64,000 nt of DNA from Eumeta japonica (Eukaryota; Arthropoda; Insecta; Lepidoptera; Psychidae), in the NCBI GenBank assembly GCA_005406025.1, contig BGZK01001199.1, positions 1 to 64,000 of the forward strand, read 5' to 3'. Positions within the stretch are counted from its first letter, which is position 1. Each line of letters opens with the position of its first letter. A program made the translations under genes and the position numbers. Positions 34,430 to 45,596 of this stretch are shown here, piece after piece. The notes under the pieces are model-generated. The model was not told the origin of the DNA. It saw only the letters and a program-made list of their open reading frames with translations, and did not search any database.

Positions 34430-36887
34430 TTACCAATATTTCGACATGTTTAGTTTTTAACAGTTAGGAGTTAATGCAAACGTGTTTGAAGCATACCGCT
34501 GATACAGCATTAAAATTATGTTAAATGACTAATGAAAGCGAAATAGTATAATGACAAACACTATTTCACCTATCTTATACTTATTTTGATTACTGGTTCA
34601 AACTTATTTCCATTCTATGGCTATGGCAAACTTAGTTTTTAGATTAAAATATGCAACTCGTCAATTTTAAGATCACCAACATTCTCCACACACTTTAAAA
34701 GAAGAATGCTATGAAAACTTTGAACTTGCTATGAATCGACGCAATTGACGAGAATAAAACTGATAAAAAAAAGATTAGTGACAACGTTTTAACTATCATT
34801 ATAATGTTGTGTAATGCAGTATTTTAATTTTTAGTACTTCATCGTAAATAATGCGGCATATTCATTTTTTTTCTAAAGCGATCTATTTATGTGATCTATT
34901 GAAGATCATTCCTCACTATGTAAATCAAAATGGTTAAAAAATATATTACATTTCCCTAGTTAACGTATCGTGAATTTAAAAAGAGTTTGCTATTTATTAA
35001 AGAGACGTTTATTGGGTAAAAGAAATTGAGTTTGCTATTAGACGTTTTTAGGGAAAAAAAAATTTACAGCATGGTATCCCCGAATAACCTTGGAACGCAC
35101 ACATTCAAATGAGTTATTTTTAGATGAATCAACAGGCTTTGTTCGGTGTTTCTGCGATAACGTTAACTTACCTTCGCAAACGTTTCCGAATAATCAAATT
35201 ATTAATATCACCATAGTGAAGGAAGATTGATTAAACACCTTATTTTGTAACTCGACAGCGAAACGTTTGTTTATTTTTTACCGGCTATTAAGAGAGCCGC
35301 AAAGAACACAACGCGCTCAACACGCCACAGAAAACGCGTCATATGTGGGGAATGTCAAATGCCATGGCTGTCAGATTGACATTAGACAGTTTGATTTTTA
35401 TTTAATATCAACATCTGTAATAAAAATCAAGTGTTGATTTTATTTGTAATTATTCGACAATTTATCTCTTTAAGTTATTGTCGCGTGGACGAGACCAAAT
35501 TTCATGATATAGGTAGATTGTTTATGGAAATAATTAAAAGTAAATGACTGACGGTCATTACAGGATTAACAAAAATTAATAAATACAGTGGCGACGCGAA
35601 CAATTAGCTAAAGAAAAATAATAACGTATCCTGAGTATTTATTTATAAATAGTGTTTATAATTCCTAGCGTGTAGTAAATTACGTATAGTACGGTACTTA
35701 TGATGGAATGAAAATCGTAAATTAAGATTCTGTATAAAAACGAAGCGAGGATATTGATTTCTGCTAAAATTTGCTAAAATTATTTCTTCATAAAATATAA
35801 AGTTAGCTATACACGCACGATATACTGCTAATCTGTTCCAGACTAGAAAAAGTGAAATGACAATTCTACAGGTGGTTAACCAAGAAAAAGGTCGAAAGAT
35901 CAAACTGTACCTACATCAAGTTTTATTTTTTCTACTTGCGCAGTCCGATTACTATATACATACGCCATTAGTATAAAACTGATATTTTTATGTCTTAAAT
36001 AATTAAATGGCATCGTTTGCATTTATGTAGATACTATAATTTTTTTTAAAGAAATTGTTTTGTTTTTTATTACAAAGCAAAACATTTTTTTTTTCATTTC
36101 TGTAAATCGGCCTTAGAATCAAAAGTAGTTATTGAATTTTAGACTAAGCGCCAAATAATTTTGACATCGTGTTGATTTCATAACTGCTCAATAATTTTGC
36201 CATTGTGTATTTAGCGTTATTTTAATAAGTGCACAGATACACTCACTTATAGCCGACCAAGATTCCCTTAAAAAAATTGCATTTTCATTACCGCGACACT
36301 TAAGGCTAATTTTACAGTGGCAAAGAAATTTGACTATACTAAAACGTGAGGTACCGTAACATGTCTATGGGCAGGTCTACGAAAGTCGAGCGCACTGGCC
36401 TAGGCGTATCTGCACTGTCGAGAAAAACCAACTGGTTTATGTGCTATATTACGAGTTGAGAAACGTTTAAAAACATTGCGTTGTTGATTTGACCTTAGTA
36501 TTTAGTAGTAGGTATCCTTCATATTTATTTACTGCCTGATCGAGAACAGTTATATAACGGATTCTTTTCTTTTTAAGGTTCCGTATTTTAAGAGTACCCT
36601 ACCTTTAAAGGTTGGGTAGACAGACTTTTGTACAGACGTTTTTGAATCAAAAAAGGTAATTAGTTAATTTTTTTTACAGAATGTGTTACCTAGTAAGGCC
36701 GACATTTTAATAAATAATAATAGTAAAAAAAGTGAAGAAAAATGAAAAATATCATATGTAAATTGTAATATATTACGCTGCAGTATTCACCAATATCCTT
36801 TCGTTATAACGGTTTTAAAGTGTCGGTGCGAATTATAATGTTTGTAAAAAACTATAAATCGTTATATTATTTATTATCGACAGCTAT
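34430..36887. other. AT-rich intergenic stretch
   Basis: No gene was recognised. A degenerate copy of the GGTTCCG-type repeat is visible near 36,575-36,640; nothing else is supported. Confidence 0.5.
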
Positions 36888-37067
36888 TCACCCGAAGAGA
36901 CCTGCGTACGACTTGGCTTTGGCCAATCGTCTGGCGCAGTTGGTGTCGTCTCCACACGAGTGTCGGATGTGACGAGCAATTGCCCCATCTTCTTCGGATC
37001 TTCTGTTGACGTCGTATCCTGACAGTTCCATGGTCTCCGTTGACGCCCCACTCGTGGCGTCAGACAT
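36888..37067 (-). CDS. Unrecognised 59-codon open frame or exon
   Basis: An ATG at 37067-37065 opens MSDATSGASTETMELSGYD and the frame runs to RRLAKAKSYAGLFG and TGA. Third codon positions are mostly G or C, unlike the AT-rich flanks, and the open frame coincides with the composition island, which looks like coding sequence. A possible donor (TTCGG then GTGAAT) overlaps the stop, so it could be a first coding exon rather than a complete gene. Spliced to STAT exon 1 it would be out of frame with MSLW. I recognise no family; a dibasic Arg-Arg precedes the last 14 residues, but I would not call it a neuropeptide on that basis. The plus strand is also partly open, so the strand is not certain. 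Confidence 0.3.
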   Translation of the reverse strand: MSDATSGASTETMELSGYDVNRRSEEDGAIARHIRHSCGDDTNCARRLAKAKSYAGLFG

Positions 37068-37762
37068 GTTTTTATTCTTCTAAATATTTTAATATCAATA
37101 TTCAGTTCTCTTCAAAGGAAATAGGTAATGAGACACCCATACCTAGTTGTTTTTTTATATAATAAGAAATCTACTTTGCGATTCTATTGTTTTCTATTAA
37201 CTAACAAAAGGGACGGTTTTGTGAGCGTTCACAAGATTTTTTTTCATGCCCGTCCAGTAGGTGCATAAATCCTTTCGGGATGCGCCGGAGTGTGCAGCGC
37301 TTCTATAGTGATTGGAACGCGTTTTCAGATGTTTATGTGAACACTTCTCTATTATGCGACCCAGGGCAGTGACAGCTCCGACATTATCTCAAACATGACC
37401 GATGGTTGGCGACGCAATTTAGGATACTTATACTGAGCATCTCATAACGTTGTAGGTATATGGAGCTCGTGGAAGGTCATAGTGGAGCGGGTTAGGGAGA
37501 GAGGTCGATGACACGAAGGTCATTTCAAGCTTTCCCCGGCTGAAGTCGTTGACTTACATTATATAACAGGCACGGACAATGTAATATACGGTAAAAAAAT
37601 GGAAGATAAAAGGAATTATTTAACGGGAATTTGATTTTAATACATTATATTTATTATAGATTACATATGGAAGAATATTAAATACGATTATTGGGTTCGT
37701 TCGTATACATACGATGAACTTAATGATCCGTGAGTTTGTTCGTATACATATGATAGACTTAG

Positions 37763-37806
37763 AATTAAACGATTACATGTATGTAAATACATGTAATCGT
37801 TTAATT
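37763..37806. repeat. 19-bp perfect inverted repeat with 6-base loop
   Basis: AATTAAACGATTACATGTA at 37763-37781 and its exact complement at 37788-37806, with loop TGTAAA. Just to the left, GTTCGTATACATA occurs twice (near 37,700 and 37,738), forming a degenerate direct repeat. Confidence 0.93.
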
Positions 37807-37977
37807 TTAATACAAGTTGTTTTAGACGGATATTAAACAATTTTGTAACATGATAATAATTTCATAAAATAAGTGCATAGTTTGTTCGCTGGTGGGCGCA
37901 TCACTCGGGAATGGCTGCACAGAAATGGCAATTTTTTTTTTTGGTTCTTGATAGTTCGAATAAGGTTATCTGGGAAA

Positions 37978-38501
37978 AAAGTCGGTTTACCGACGGTAGT
38001 TTGACGTGACAACGTCAAACATTACAGTAATATAATATACAGAACGACACAAGGAGCAAAGTTAATTGTTTATACTATCAATTATATGAATCTTCATTAT
38101 TTTTCAGTCAATTGTAACATAACCTATCATTACTGCTCTCGCCGACTTTTTAAATAATAAAAAAAATAAAAGAAATATTAATGAAAAGATTAAACACATA
38201 AGCTTGAACAATGAGATTTTTAAATGCAAGAATTACATACCATTATTGTCGCAATATTAAACACACATGAAAATCACAATAACATTTCACTTCACTTTAT
38301 AAACATTTGACGAAAACAGTTCACGTATCTTTCGTGCTAGGCTGATCGAGTAGGGGACATAGATGCAGCACGAAACGAACTGAGCCGACCACTCGAGCCT
38401 CGCTTGCGGAACGGGACATCGAGCGTAACGGGACAATGACGTCAACTTTTCGTGCATGCAGCCCGTAATATCGAGTTATTAGACGTTGTCACGTCAAAAA
38501 T
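37978..38501 (+). mobile_element. Terminal-inverted-repeat element, copy A
   Basis: A block of about 524 bp that recurs in inverse orientation at 62415-62943. TTTGACGTGACAACGTC at 38000-38016 is repeated in inverse at 38482-38498. The two copies also share about 22 bp further left (AAGTCGGTTTAC...). There is no transposase, so it is a non-autonomous element. Read on the minus strand it has an initiator-like TCAGTT, then GCGACAATAATG directly followed by a donor-like GTATGT. Confidence 0.85.
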
Positions 38502-39175
38502 TAGAAAAGTTGCCCAGCAAATAAGATAATTCAGAAAGAAATCGAAAATCGTTTTCTCCTAAGGGATTTTTGTATGAATATATGAGCACAACCCGCGATT
38601 CGAACGTAAAATACGTAATACTTTTCTTCGAAATCAAGAACAAGACCGGCATCGAATTTGATATCGGTCGATATAATATATGAAAGAATTTGAGTATATA
38701 AAAATGAATGTTTGTATGTTTGTCTGCTGTGCGTGTTTAAAGCATGGACCCGATCACGGTGAAATTTCGGTGATGTGTTGTACACAGGCACGGAAAGTTT
38801 TTTGACAAAATCCAACATTTGTCCCCGGTTTCATTGGCGCACTTGTAATTTATAAAAAAAGTAATAAAGTGAACTGTTGATACAAGAATTATATCAAATA
38901 AATAATTCGTATGACAAAAAAGTTTGGAAAATTTACACCGTTACATAAAAAAAATATTAATATTCGCTTCTAAAAACTACAACAAAAAATATAATATAAA
39001 TACAGTATAATGTCATTATTGAATGGAAACAAAAATAAATTATATTATATACATTATATTAGTTTATTATTACAAGTTTAATTAAGTTTATTTGTTTATT
39101 ATTACAAACTTAATTAGGTTTATTTGTTTATTGTTATAAATTCCATTTTCGTTACTTGTTCTTATAAGTTGTGTC
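38502..39175. other. AT-rich intergenic stretch
   Basis: No gene was recognised. A short direct repeat (TTATTACAAGTTTAATTAAGTTTA-like) occurs two to three times near 39,060-39,140. Confidence 0.5.
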
Positions 39176-39298
39176 TCAAGTTGAAACCTCTTTAGAACGA
39201 ATTTTGGAATGAGATGGACTTAACCTTGTGGAATCCGACACAAGAAAGGCACAACTATGTGCGTTTGTCGCTAAGAACATCTCATTCGTTCTTTATTA
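39176..39298 (+). pseudogene. LINE reverse-transcriptase relic, part 1
   Basis: MDLTLWNPTQERHNYVRLSL, then SHSFF, matches the region just after the catalytic palm of Jockey/CR1-like insect LINEs (pattern LVxFNPxKTQxCxF). The reading frame is cut by an inserted repeat at 39299 and resumes at 40022. Confidence 0.75.
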
Positions 39299-40025
39299 GG
39301 GTTCCGAGCCGAAATAACAAAAACGGAACCCTTATAGTTTCGTCATGTCCGTCCGTCTGTAAGTCACAGGTATTTTATTCAAAAACTACAAGATGTACAT
39401 TAAAGAAATTTATAGTGTAGGTGTCTTGTATAAACTGCTACTTAGTTTGGTAGCTAAATAACAAAAAATAAATAATATTTCTTGCAATAAAAAAAAGCTG
39501 AAAAGAATTGTTTTCAGCGAACATAAACGTGTAGAACATATTTCGATAATTCTTTTAAAAATATTTTAAGGTTTCTAAGCAATTTTTCTGATTACGTAAA
39601 TAATGGCTCCGAAAGCAACGGAAATTGTCCCCCCGACCTTTATTTTCTAAATCGTAAGTCCAATAAATATGAAGAAAATAACGAAGATAACGTTTAATAA
39701 ATACTTTCAACGAAAATTATCTTAAACATGATCGGATACTGTTTTTGAGTTATTACCGGAAAACTCCGCTTCTCAACAAAAGGACGTGAGTGCCATGAAG
39801 ATACGCTCTTTTGCTGATGCACTTTAGCTTAGACTAGTTTAATAGTAGTAATCGATATACCTACTTGTTTTTCTAGCTATAGGCGACTAAAGTCTTTATA
39901 ACTATTCTGTGCGGGAAACATGTAAAAAGTGTAACAACGTACTTCTATCATCTGTAGTGTATTTCTTTGTAGTAATGGCTTTGGAACCCTACACTGAGCA
40001 TGTTCCGACATGCTCTTGGCCAGTT
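39299..40025. mobile_element. Repeat inserted in the LINE relic (includes duplicated unit, copy 1)
   Basis: It begins GGGTTCCGAGCC...ACGGAACCC followed by TGTCCGTCCGTCTGT, a motif string familiar from many lepidopteran intergenic repeats. Its right part, 39598-40025, is a direct copy of 42086-42514. It interrupts the LINE frame between SHSFF and SSYGSTPL. TTCTTTA at the left edge and TTCTTAT at the right edge may be a decayed target-site duplication. Confidence 0.75.
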
Positions 40026-40140
40026 TCTTCTTATGGAAGCACTCCCCTTAATGCCACACAGAGTGTCAGGATCCTTGGCGTCGTCATACCGAAAAGCGTT
40101 CATATTCGCTATCATCTAGAGATCTTCAAGCCGGATCATA
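40022..40140 (+). pseudogene. LINE reverse-transcriptase relic, part 2
   Basis: SSYGSTPLNATQSVRILGVV continues the frame of part 1; the SVRILGV block is the usual next segment in these LINEs. It is cut again near 40140, and the next recognisable segment lies at 41.4 kb. Confidence 0.75.
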
Positions 40141-40359
40141 GCGTTTTGCAGCACAACGCACGAAACTCTGCCGCTGTGAAGTTAGACACGAAAGCGTCGC
40201 AATAGCGTGAAAAACGAATGCGGGAGAGGAGGAAGGGTCGGGGAGCGCTGAACCTGCGCATTAAATCATTCGCTGGCAATTCGGAGCGGCAAAGTTTCGC
40301 ACGTTATACTGTACATAATAAGACACAGATCGGATTTAATCTAGAATACCATAGGCTAG

Positions 40360-41266
40360 TTGACAAAATTTGGAAATTAGTTTAAAAGTATAGCTTAGCA
40401 TCTATTTCACCCCAAAAATATATTATTTTAAGAAAAATAGATTTTTTACATTACTATTTTGAGTCTTTAGAAATGAACTTGAAATTCACCATGAAAAGGC
40501 CAAGACTGTCATGGCGTCTTGAATGACGTCACACCTCAGAAACAGCCGTGTTTGTTTATGACAGTCAGTTGTGTTTTTAATAAATAATGAATTCCTGTAT
40601 TATAAAATACTGTATAGTGCCCCAGTGTAAAAGTACAACGATAAAAACGCAGACAAATTATTCATAAACGTTCCAAACAATGAAGAAATACGAAGAAAGT
40701 GGTTAAAATGGTAAGGAGGCAGATGCTCTGTTTTACTCAATTCCACAATTTATTTCTGTGAAGATTATTTTGATGTAGTATTAAATACAACTTGATATAT
40801 CTATTTATAAATGTGTAGTAAAAGAAATGAATTATGTTCAAGTTATTTACACTTTGTATTCTACAACCTCAAAGTCAGTTCGGTATTTACATTCCACAGT
40901 AGGTAAATCCTCTCTGACTAGTAACTAATTAAATAAGACTTTGTTCTTCATCACTTACATAGAAGTTATAACATTGCGAAATTCCGATGAACAAAGCAAA
41001 AAATTTGCCAAGCATAACTATGTCAACGTTGGGCAAATGATTGCTGTTTGCTCTGGTAAATCCTGATTCCATGGCAAATTATACCCGTCTTTCAAGATAA
41101 AACTAAAAACGAACTGTATTAATTTAACAATAATTGGTGCAAACTCGAAATAACCTGTTCACTTTTTACGAAAACGACAGCTACGATGTAGCGTTTCGCG
41201 AGGTGTGACGTCACGCTTCTCTAATTGGTGTTTAATGTCACGTGATTAAACGCCTCATTTTGTCGA
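40360..41266 (+). mobile_element. THAP-domain DNA transposon relic
   Basis: Terminal inverted repeats are visible: TGACAAAAT near 40361 against its inverse near 41255-41264, and an exact 14-bp pair, TGACGTCACACCTC at 40524-40537 and its inverse at 41200-41213. Inside is a frameshifted THAP zinc-finger domain (separate entry). Elements with this layout occur in Lepidoptera and related P-element-like families. No transposase catalytic region remains, so the copy is non-autonomous. Confidence 0.75.
40587..40792 (+). pseudogene. THAP domain, broken
   Basis: An ATG at 40587 opens MNSCIIKYCIVPQCKST, with the Cys-X4-Cys pair of a C2CH THAP finger. After a frameshift, LFINVPNNEEIRRKWLKW supplies the helix and the conserved Trp. 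After a second shift, FCEDYFDVVLNTT supplies the last Cys but has Tyr where the zinc-binding His is expected. It is therefore a sequence-specific DNA-binding domain of transposon origin, now inactive. Confidence 0.8.
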
Positions 41267-41384
41267 TTTTATTTACCGAAAATATTATTAATCTTTTATT
41301 ATTTTTGTAGAAAAGTTGTTTTTTTATTTACTAATTGTCACGATTAATCATTTGAAACTCAAAGCCATCCGATTTATCCTTAGT

Positions 41385-41960
41385 GGAAACAAGCCTATTG
41401 TCATATGTTATTTGCGCATCCCAATATCAACTCCCGCTTCTGGACTGCGTTCAACGTAGATCGTCGCGAAAGGTTGGTGATCCTGCAGCATCTAGTCAAC
41501 CAGACCATACATATTGGTATAGTCTGGATATTGCATTTGTACGCATACCCCATGACATATAATATGGTGAGCGCTTTAAAGACCTATTCAACCTTATTCT
41601 TGCAGCTAAATTCGGTCTGGCTGGCTCTTTACCACTGCACCTGCTATAACTTACACGTAATCTTTTGTCACATACGATAAAACTTAGAAATGACATACCG
41701 TAAGCGGTACTATCAAGAGGTTCTTAAATATAAGACCATAGCACTTTCTAGAAGGCCGGCAATGCACTAGTTAGCCTGTGGTCGCGGGTGTGCATGGGTG
41801 GCGATGAACAACAATGTTGGCTTGTGTCTTCGCGATGTCGCTTTCGATAGCCTCCGACAAGCCCGTCACTCGCTCTGTAATAACTTATATTTGAACAACA
41901 ATCCCGACCGTAGTCACACTTCAATTGTGGTCGACGCCAGTCGTATACATTTGTTAACAA
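41385..41960 (+). pseudogene. LINE reverse-transcriptase relic, part 3 and 3' tail
   Basis: ASQYQLPLLDCVQRRSSRKV matches the SQYQLLPLDRIQRRAARI block of Jockey/CR1-like LINEs. Further degenerate C-terminal segments follow, and then the tail AGAAGGCCGGCAATGCAC...GGGTGTGCATGGGTGGCG. It continues the relic of parts 1 and 2 after the THAP element. Confidence 0.75.
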
Positions 41961-42085
41961 GATTTCCGGATTATATGGAGGAGTACAGATGATTTATGCG
42001 CATGCGCAACACGAGCATAGCTCACACGACCGACGACGCTCACGCCGTAGCTCGTGCGGCGCGTGTCTTAAGTGAATAATTTCAG

Positions 42086-42514
42086 AAATAATTGTTCCGA
42101 AAGTAGCAGAAATTGTGCCCCCCCCCCCATATTTTTTAAACCGTATATGCAAAAAATATGAAAAAAATAATGAAGATAAGGCTTACTAAATATTTGCAAC
42201 GAAAATTACTTTGAACACGGTCAGATATGTTTTCGAGTTAATGCCGAAAAACTGCACTTCTCAACAAAAGGATGTAAGTGTTATGAAGATACGCTCTTCT
42301 GCTGACGCACTTTAGTATACATTAGTTAAATAGTAACAGTCGCCATACCTACTTGTTTTTCTAGTTATAGGCGACTAAAGTGCTTAAAACTATTCTGTGC
42401 GGGAAATTTGGAAAAAGTGTAATAACATACTTTTTTAATCTGTAGTGCATTTCTTTGTAATAACGGCTTCAGAACCCTATATTCAGCATGGTCCGACATG
42501 CACGTGGCCAGTTT
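42086..42514. repeat. 430-bp direct repeat, copy 2
   Basis: Co-linear with 39598-40025 over the whole length with scattered differences; both share TTCTCAACAAAAGGA, ATAGGCGACTAAAG and TATTCTGTGCGGGAAA. A poly-C run lies at 42118-42128. It appears to be a dispersed repeat family rather than a recent duplication. Confidence 0.9.
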
Positions 42515-42959
42515 ATATATATATTGGAATTACATAAATTAATAAAAGTATTTAGATAGATTAACAAGTAATGTGAATCCTGTTTATTTAAGTTTCACTA
42601 ATGGCCATTGAAGAGTAGTTTCTGTCAATATATTTTAGTATTATCCCCTACCTCTTGATTGTTAAAGTATGCTTTAGCTTTCATCATCAGCTCAGGAACG
42701 TGAAATGACGACTCCTAGATGCAAACATTTGAATAACTAACAAAATGCTCAAATACATGATACGTGTCTATATTTGAGAGGATCGCTCGATTTCCCTGGA
42801 ATCCCATCATCAGATCCTGACTCATTGACTATGGGCCCACTTCGAGAATATACCAACAACAAAAAAATATCATAAAACCTCCTTTTTTTTGTATGTAAAA
42901 ATATGGTCCATGTAATACCATATTAAGGGATAAAGGAGCATGAACAAGTATAAGAACAT

Positions 42960-43140
42960 TAGGTAATCACCGCCGCCCATGGACACTCGCAATTCCAGAG
43001 TCGCTAGTGTGTTGTCGGCGTTTTAAGTAAGAATAGGATATTTTTTGACGAGGATTTGGGTCACCAGAACTTTTAGGAGGGAATAGAATATTCTATTGAA
43101 GGAGAGTAGGCCACCGGAACTCTCACTCACCGGTTGTACA
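42960..43140 (-). mobile_element. LINE 3' tail remnant
   Basis: On the minus strand it reads the common lepidopteran LINE tail: AAAACGCCGACAACAC...CTCTGGAATTGCGAGTGTCC and CATGGGCGGCGGTGATTACC. It contains only the tail, truncated at the 5' side. Confidence 0.6.
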
Positions 43141-44225
43141 TCTGTAGTTCAGCACTAAAAAAAAAATAATATTTTTCAATTATTTGTATATTTCAATATT
43201 ACGAAAAAAAATTAATGAGCCTTTTTGGGATGCCTGCCAGATGTGAAACATCAAAACCATCATGTATATACGCACAAGACGATATTTTATTGAAGGAACT
43301 AAATATGGCATAATCAAAAACAAAATATTCAGATTTCTTTTAGAAGAAAAAAATATTCTTTATTTAAAAATACACATTATTTAATACCATAATCAAACAT
43401 TACAGACTTATGTCGCCTGCTAGCAATTGGTTACAAAATGCAATTTTGTCATTTTTTTTTAATTTATCAAACTATTATTTTTAACGGAATCGAATACATG
43501 ACTGGAAAGTAATTTAAAAAAAATTATATCATAAGCAAAAAATTGTGTGGCTTACTGACTTTTTATAGATAGCAAGTCTTCGATCGAGTATGTGCGTTTG
43601 GTAAGAAAGTAGTATATTTCGTATTTACCAACACTCGAAACTCACATAAATTATACACGCACTCATATATACTAGCCAAGTGTGTGCGAGATTCGCCACT
43701 ACAACGTCGGGCTGAACCGCCGCATTAGATGCTCCACAACAAAAAGAATATGGCGATCCATCTGTCCTTTTGGGCAGAAATAGGGGAAGTCCAAAAAAAA
43801 ATAGCTATGCGGTGGATACCCCGCTCACATTTTAATTTTATCTGTATTGCAAATTCATGTTTTGGAACAAATAATTCAAAACAAAAAAACGAATAATGCT
43901 AGCAGAATTAGAGTATGTTCCCATTGAAATATAATAAAAAAAATTTTTGCTCTGTAAAAACATCATCAGCTTAAAATTAATTAATATATCGGAATAAGAC
44001 TTTGAACATTGTACTTGGAATCATCTGTAGTTTTACTTATTTGTTGAATCCATTAATATATATTTTTTCTATATATATATACTTTCATGAATCATAAAGC
44101 TCAGCAAAGAAAACAGGAGGTTGTTACTATTAAATAATATTAATCTTAAATAATGAAATGGCATAGCGTTTCCCATTTATCAATCTTAACATAAATGTTA
44201 TCTTAATAATAAAGTAACCGACATA
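43141..44225. other. AT-rich intergenic stretch
   Basis: No gene or repeat was recognised. Confidence 0.5.
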
Positions 44226-44400
44226 GCTCACAGGATCAGCCAGTTGGAGTGGCATTGGGCAGGTCACATCGCTTGTGGAACCGATAACCATAAGGGTAGA
44301 AAGATTCTTGAGCGGTGAACGAGAACCGGACGTCACAGCATTGGACGGCCATCCACTAGGTAGACTGGCGACCTGGTCAACGTTGAGGAACACTGTTCAT
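44226..44400 (+). pseudogene. RTE-like LINE C-terminal remnant
   Basis: The frame reads AHRISQLEWHWAGHIACGTD, then NHKGRKILER, stop, TRTGRHSIGRPSTR, stop, TGDLVNVE. The WxWAGHIAR and GRPPTRWTDD motifs are the standard end of RTE-type reverse transcriptases. Two in-frame stops show decay. Confidence 0.85.
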
Positions 44401-45389
44401 TACAGATGGCTTATGTCCGGCAGTAAAAGTCCAATGACTAGAATAATTACCAAACAGCTATCCTCAAAAGTTGGATGTCATATGAATTGTACAAATAAAT
44501 AACATCGATACAAACCAAAATAGTATATTTCAAAATTTGTATGTATTTTAGCACAACATCAAATCAAACCTATTGCATAAAATAAATGCTATTTCTACAG
44601 TTGCATTGTTTATGGCCTATCATAAAAATATACTATATATATATTCTTTATAATGATAAGCCGTATCAAAGTCCCAAACTGAAAGCAAGTTCTATGCTTT
44701 ACATTTAAGTATACCACTTCTATGCTATCAGAAGCAGCATGGAGTTCCTTTAAAAGGGTATTGATAATAAATTATAATGTATAAGATGGCTAAAAAATAG
44801 AAGAAAATTTTGAATTTATGACTATCGGCCATTGCAATTATGTTTTTGTTTTTTAAACAAAGATCTAGAAATACTCATAAACAGGAAATGATTTCCCACT
44901 TGCATACAGATCTTATTTTATACATTGATGCATATTATGAATTATGATGAGTCAGTTTATCCGAGTCATAAGTGTCATTGGAATGATGAAAAAAAGGGTA
45001 GATAGGGAATCAAAGACAGCGATGGCATAAAAAGTTATTGAACAGAATTGACTTACGTTAGAATACTCTATGGCTACCACTTCGGCTACGACTACAACTG
45101 AAAATCAAAACAAGCAATGGATATGTGGTCAGTTGCTATCTCTAATCTTATGTACAGTTTATGATCATGGCCTCTGACTGCCTACCTAAAGTTTGTATTT
45201 TACATATTTTTTTTTAATATTAATCTCTCCTTAAGGATAACAAAACTTGTGCGCAATATATTGCTCAGTGATTAACACTTATTATCGCTTCACTTGATTG
45301 TTTAAAGCGGTCACTCCAATCGGACTACTAATATGTGTCGCGACACGACCCGCTGCCGGCCGATAACCGTTCTGGGTCCGTCCCCGTCC
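44401..45389 (-). other. Zinc-finger gene 3' UTR and downstream
   Basis: AT-rich. A possible poly(A) signal (ATTAAA on the minus strand) lies near 45,215. Nothing else was recognised. Confidence 0.4.
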
Positions 45390-45596
45390 TCACGAGACGA
45401 GTTTCACGCACCACGCCTGGTTCCCGTGCTCGTTGAGAACGTAACTGGTGGTGGGCACTTCCGCGACGTCCGAGTCTACAGCGACCCGTTCGCTTCCGTC
45501 TTCGTTCCCGATGCAGAGCACGCCTTGTTGAGCCTGGACAGGCGCCGGCTGAAGTTGCTTCCTCGTGTAGCCCTCCTTGTTAGTATCGGAGTATCT
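45390..45596 (-). CDS. Zinc-finger gene exon 9 (C-terminus)
   Basis: It starts RYSDTNKEGYTRKQLQPAP and ends EHGNQAWCVKLVS with TGA at 45392-45390. There is no recognisable domain; the exon is GC-richer than its flanks, as expected for coding sequence. Acceptor TTTACCACAG. Confidence 0.9.
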   Translation of the reverse strand, partial: RYSDTNKEGYTRKQLQPAPVQAQQGVLCIGNEDGSERVAVDSDVAEVPTTSYVLNEHGNQAWCVKLVS

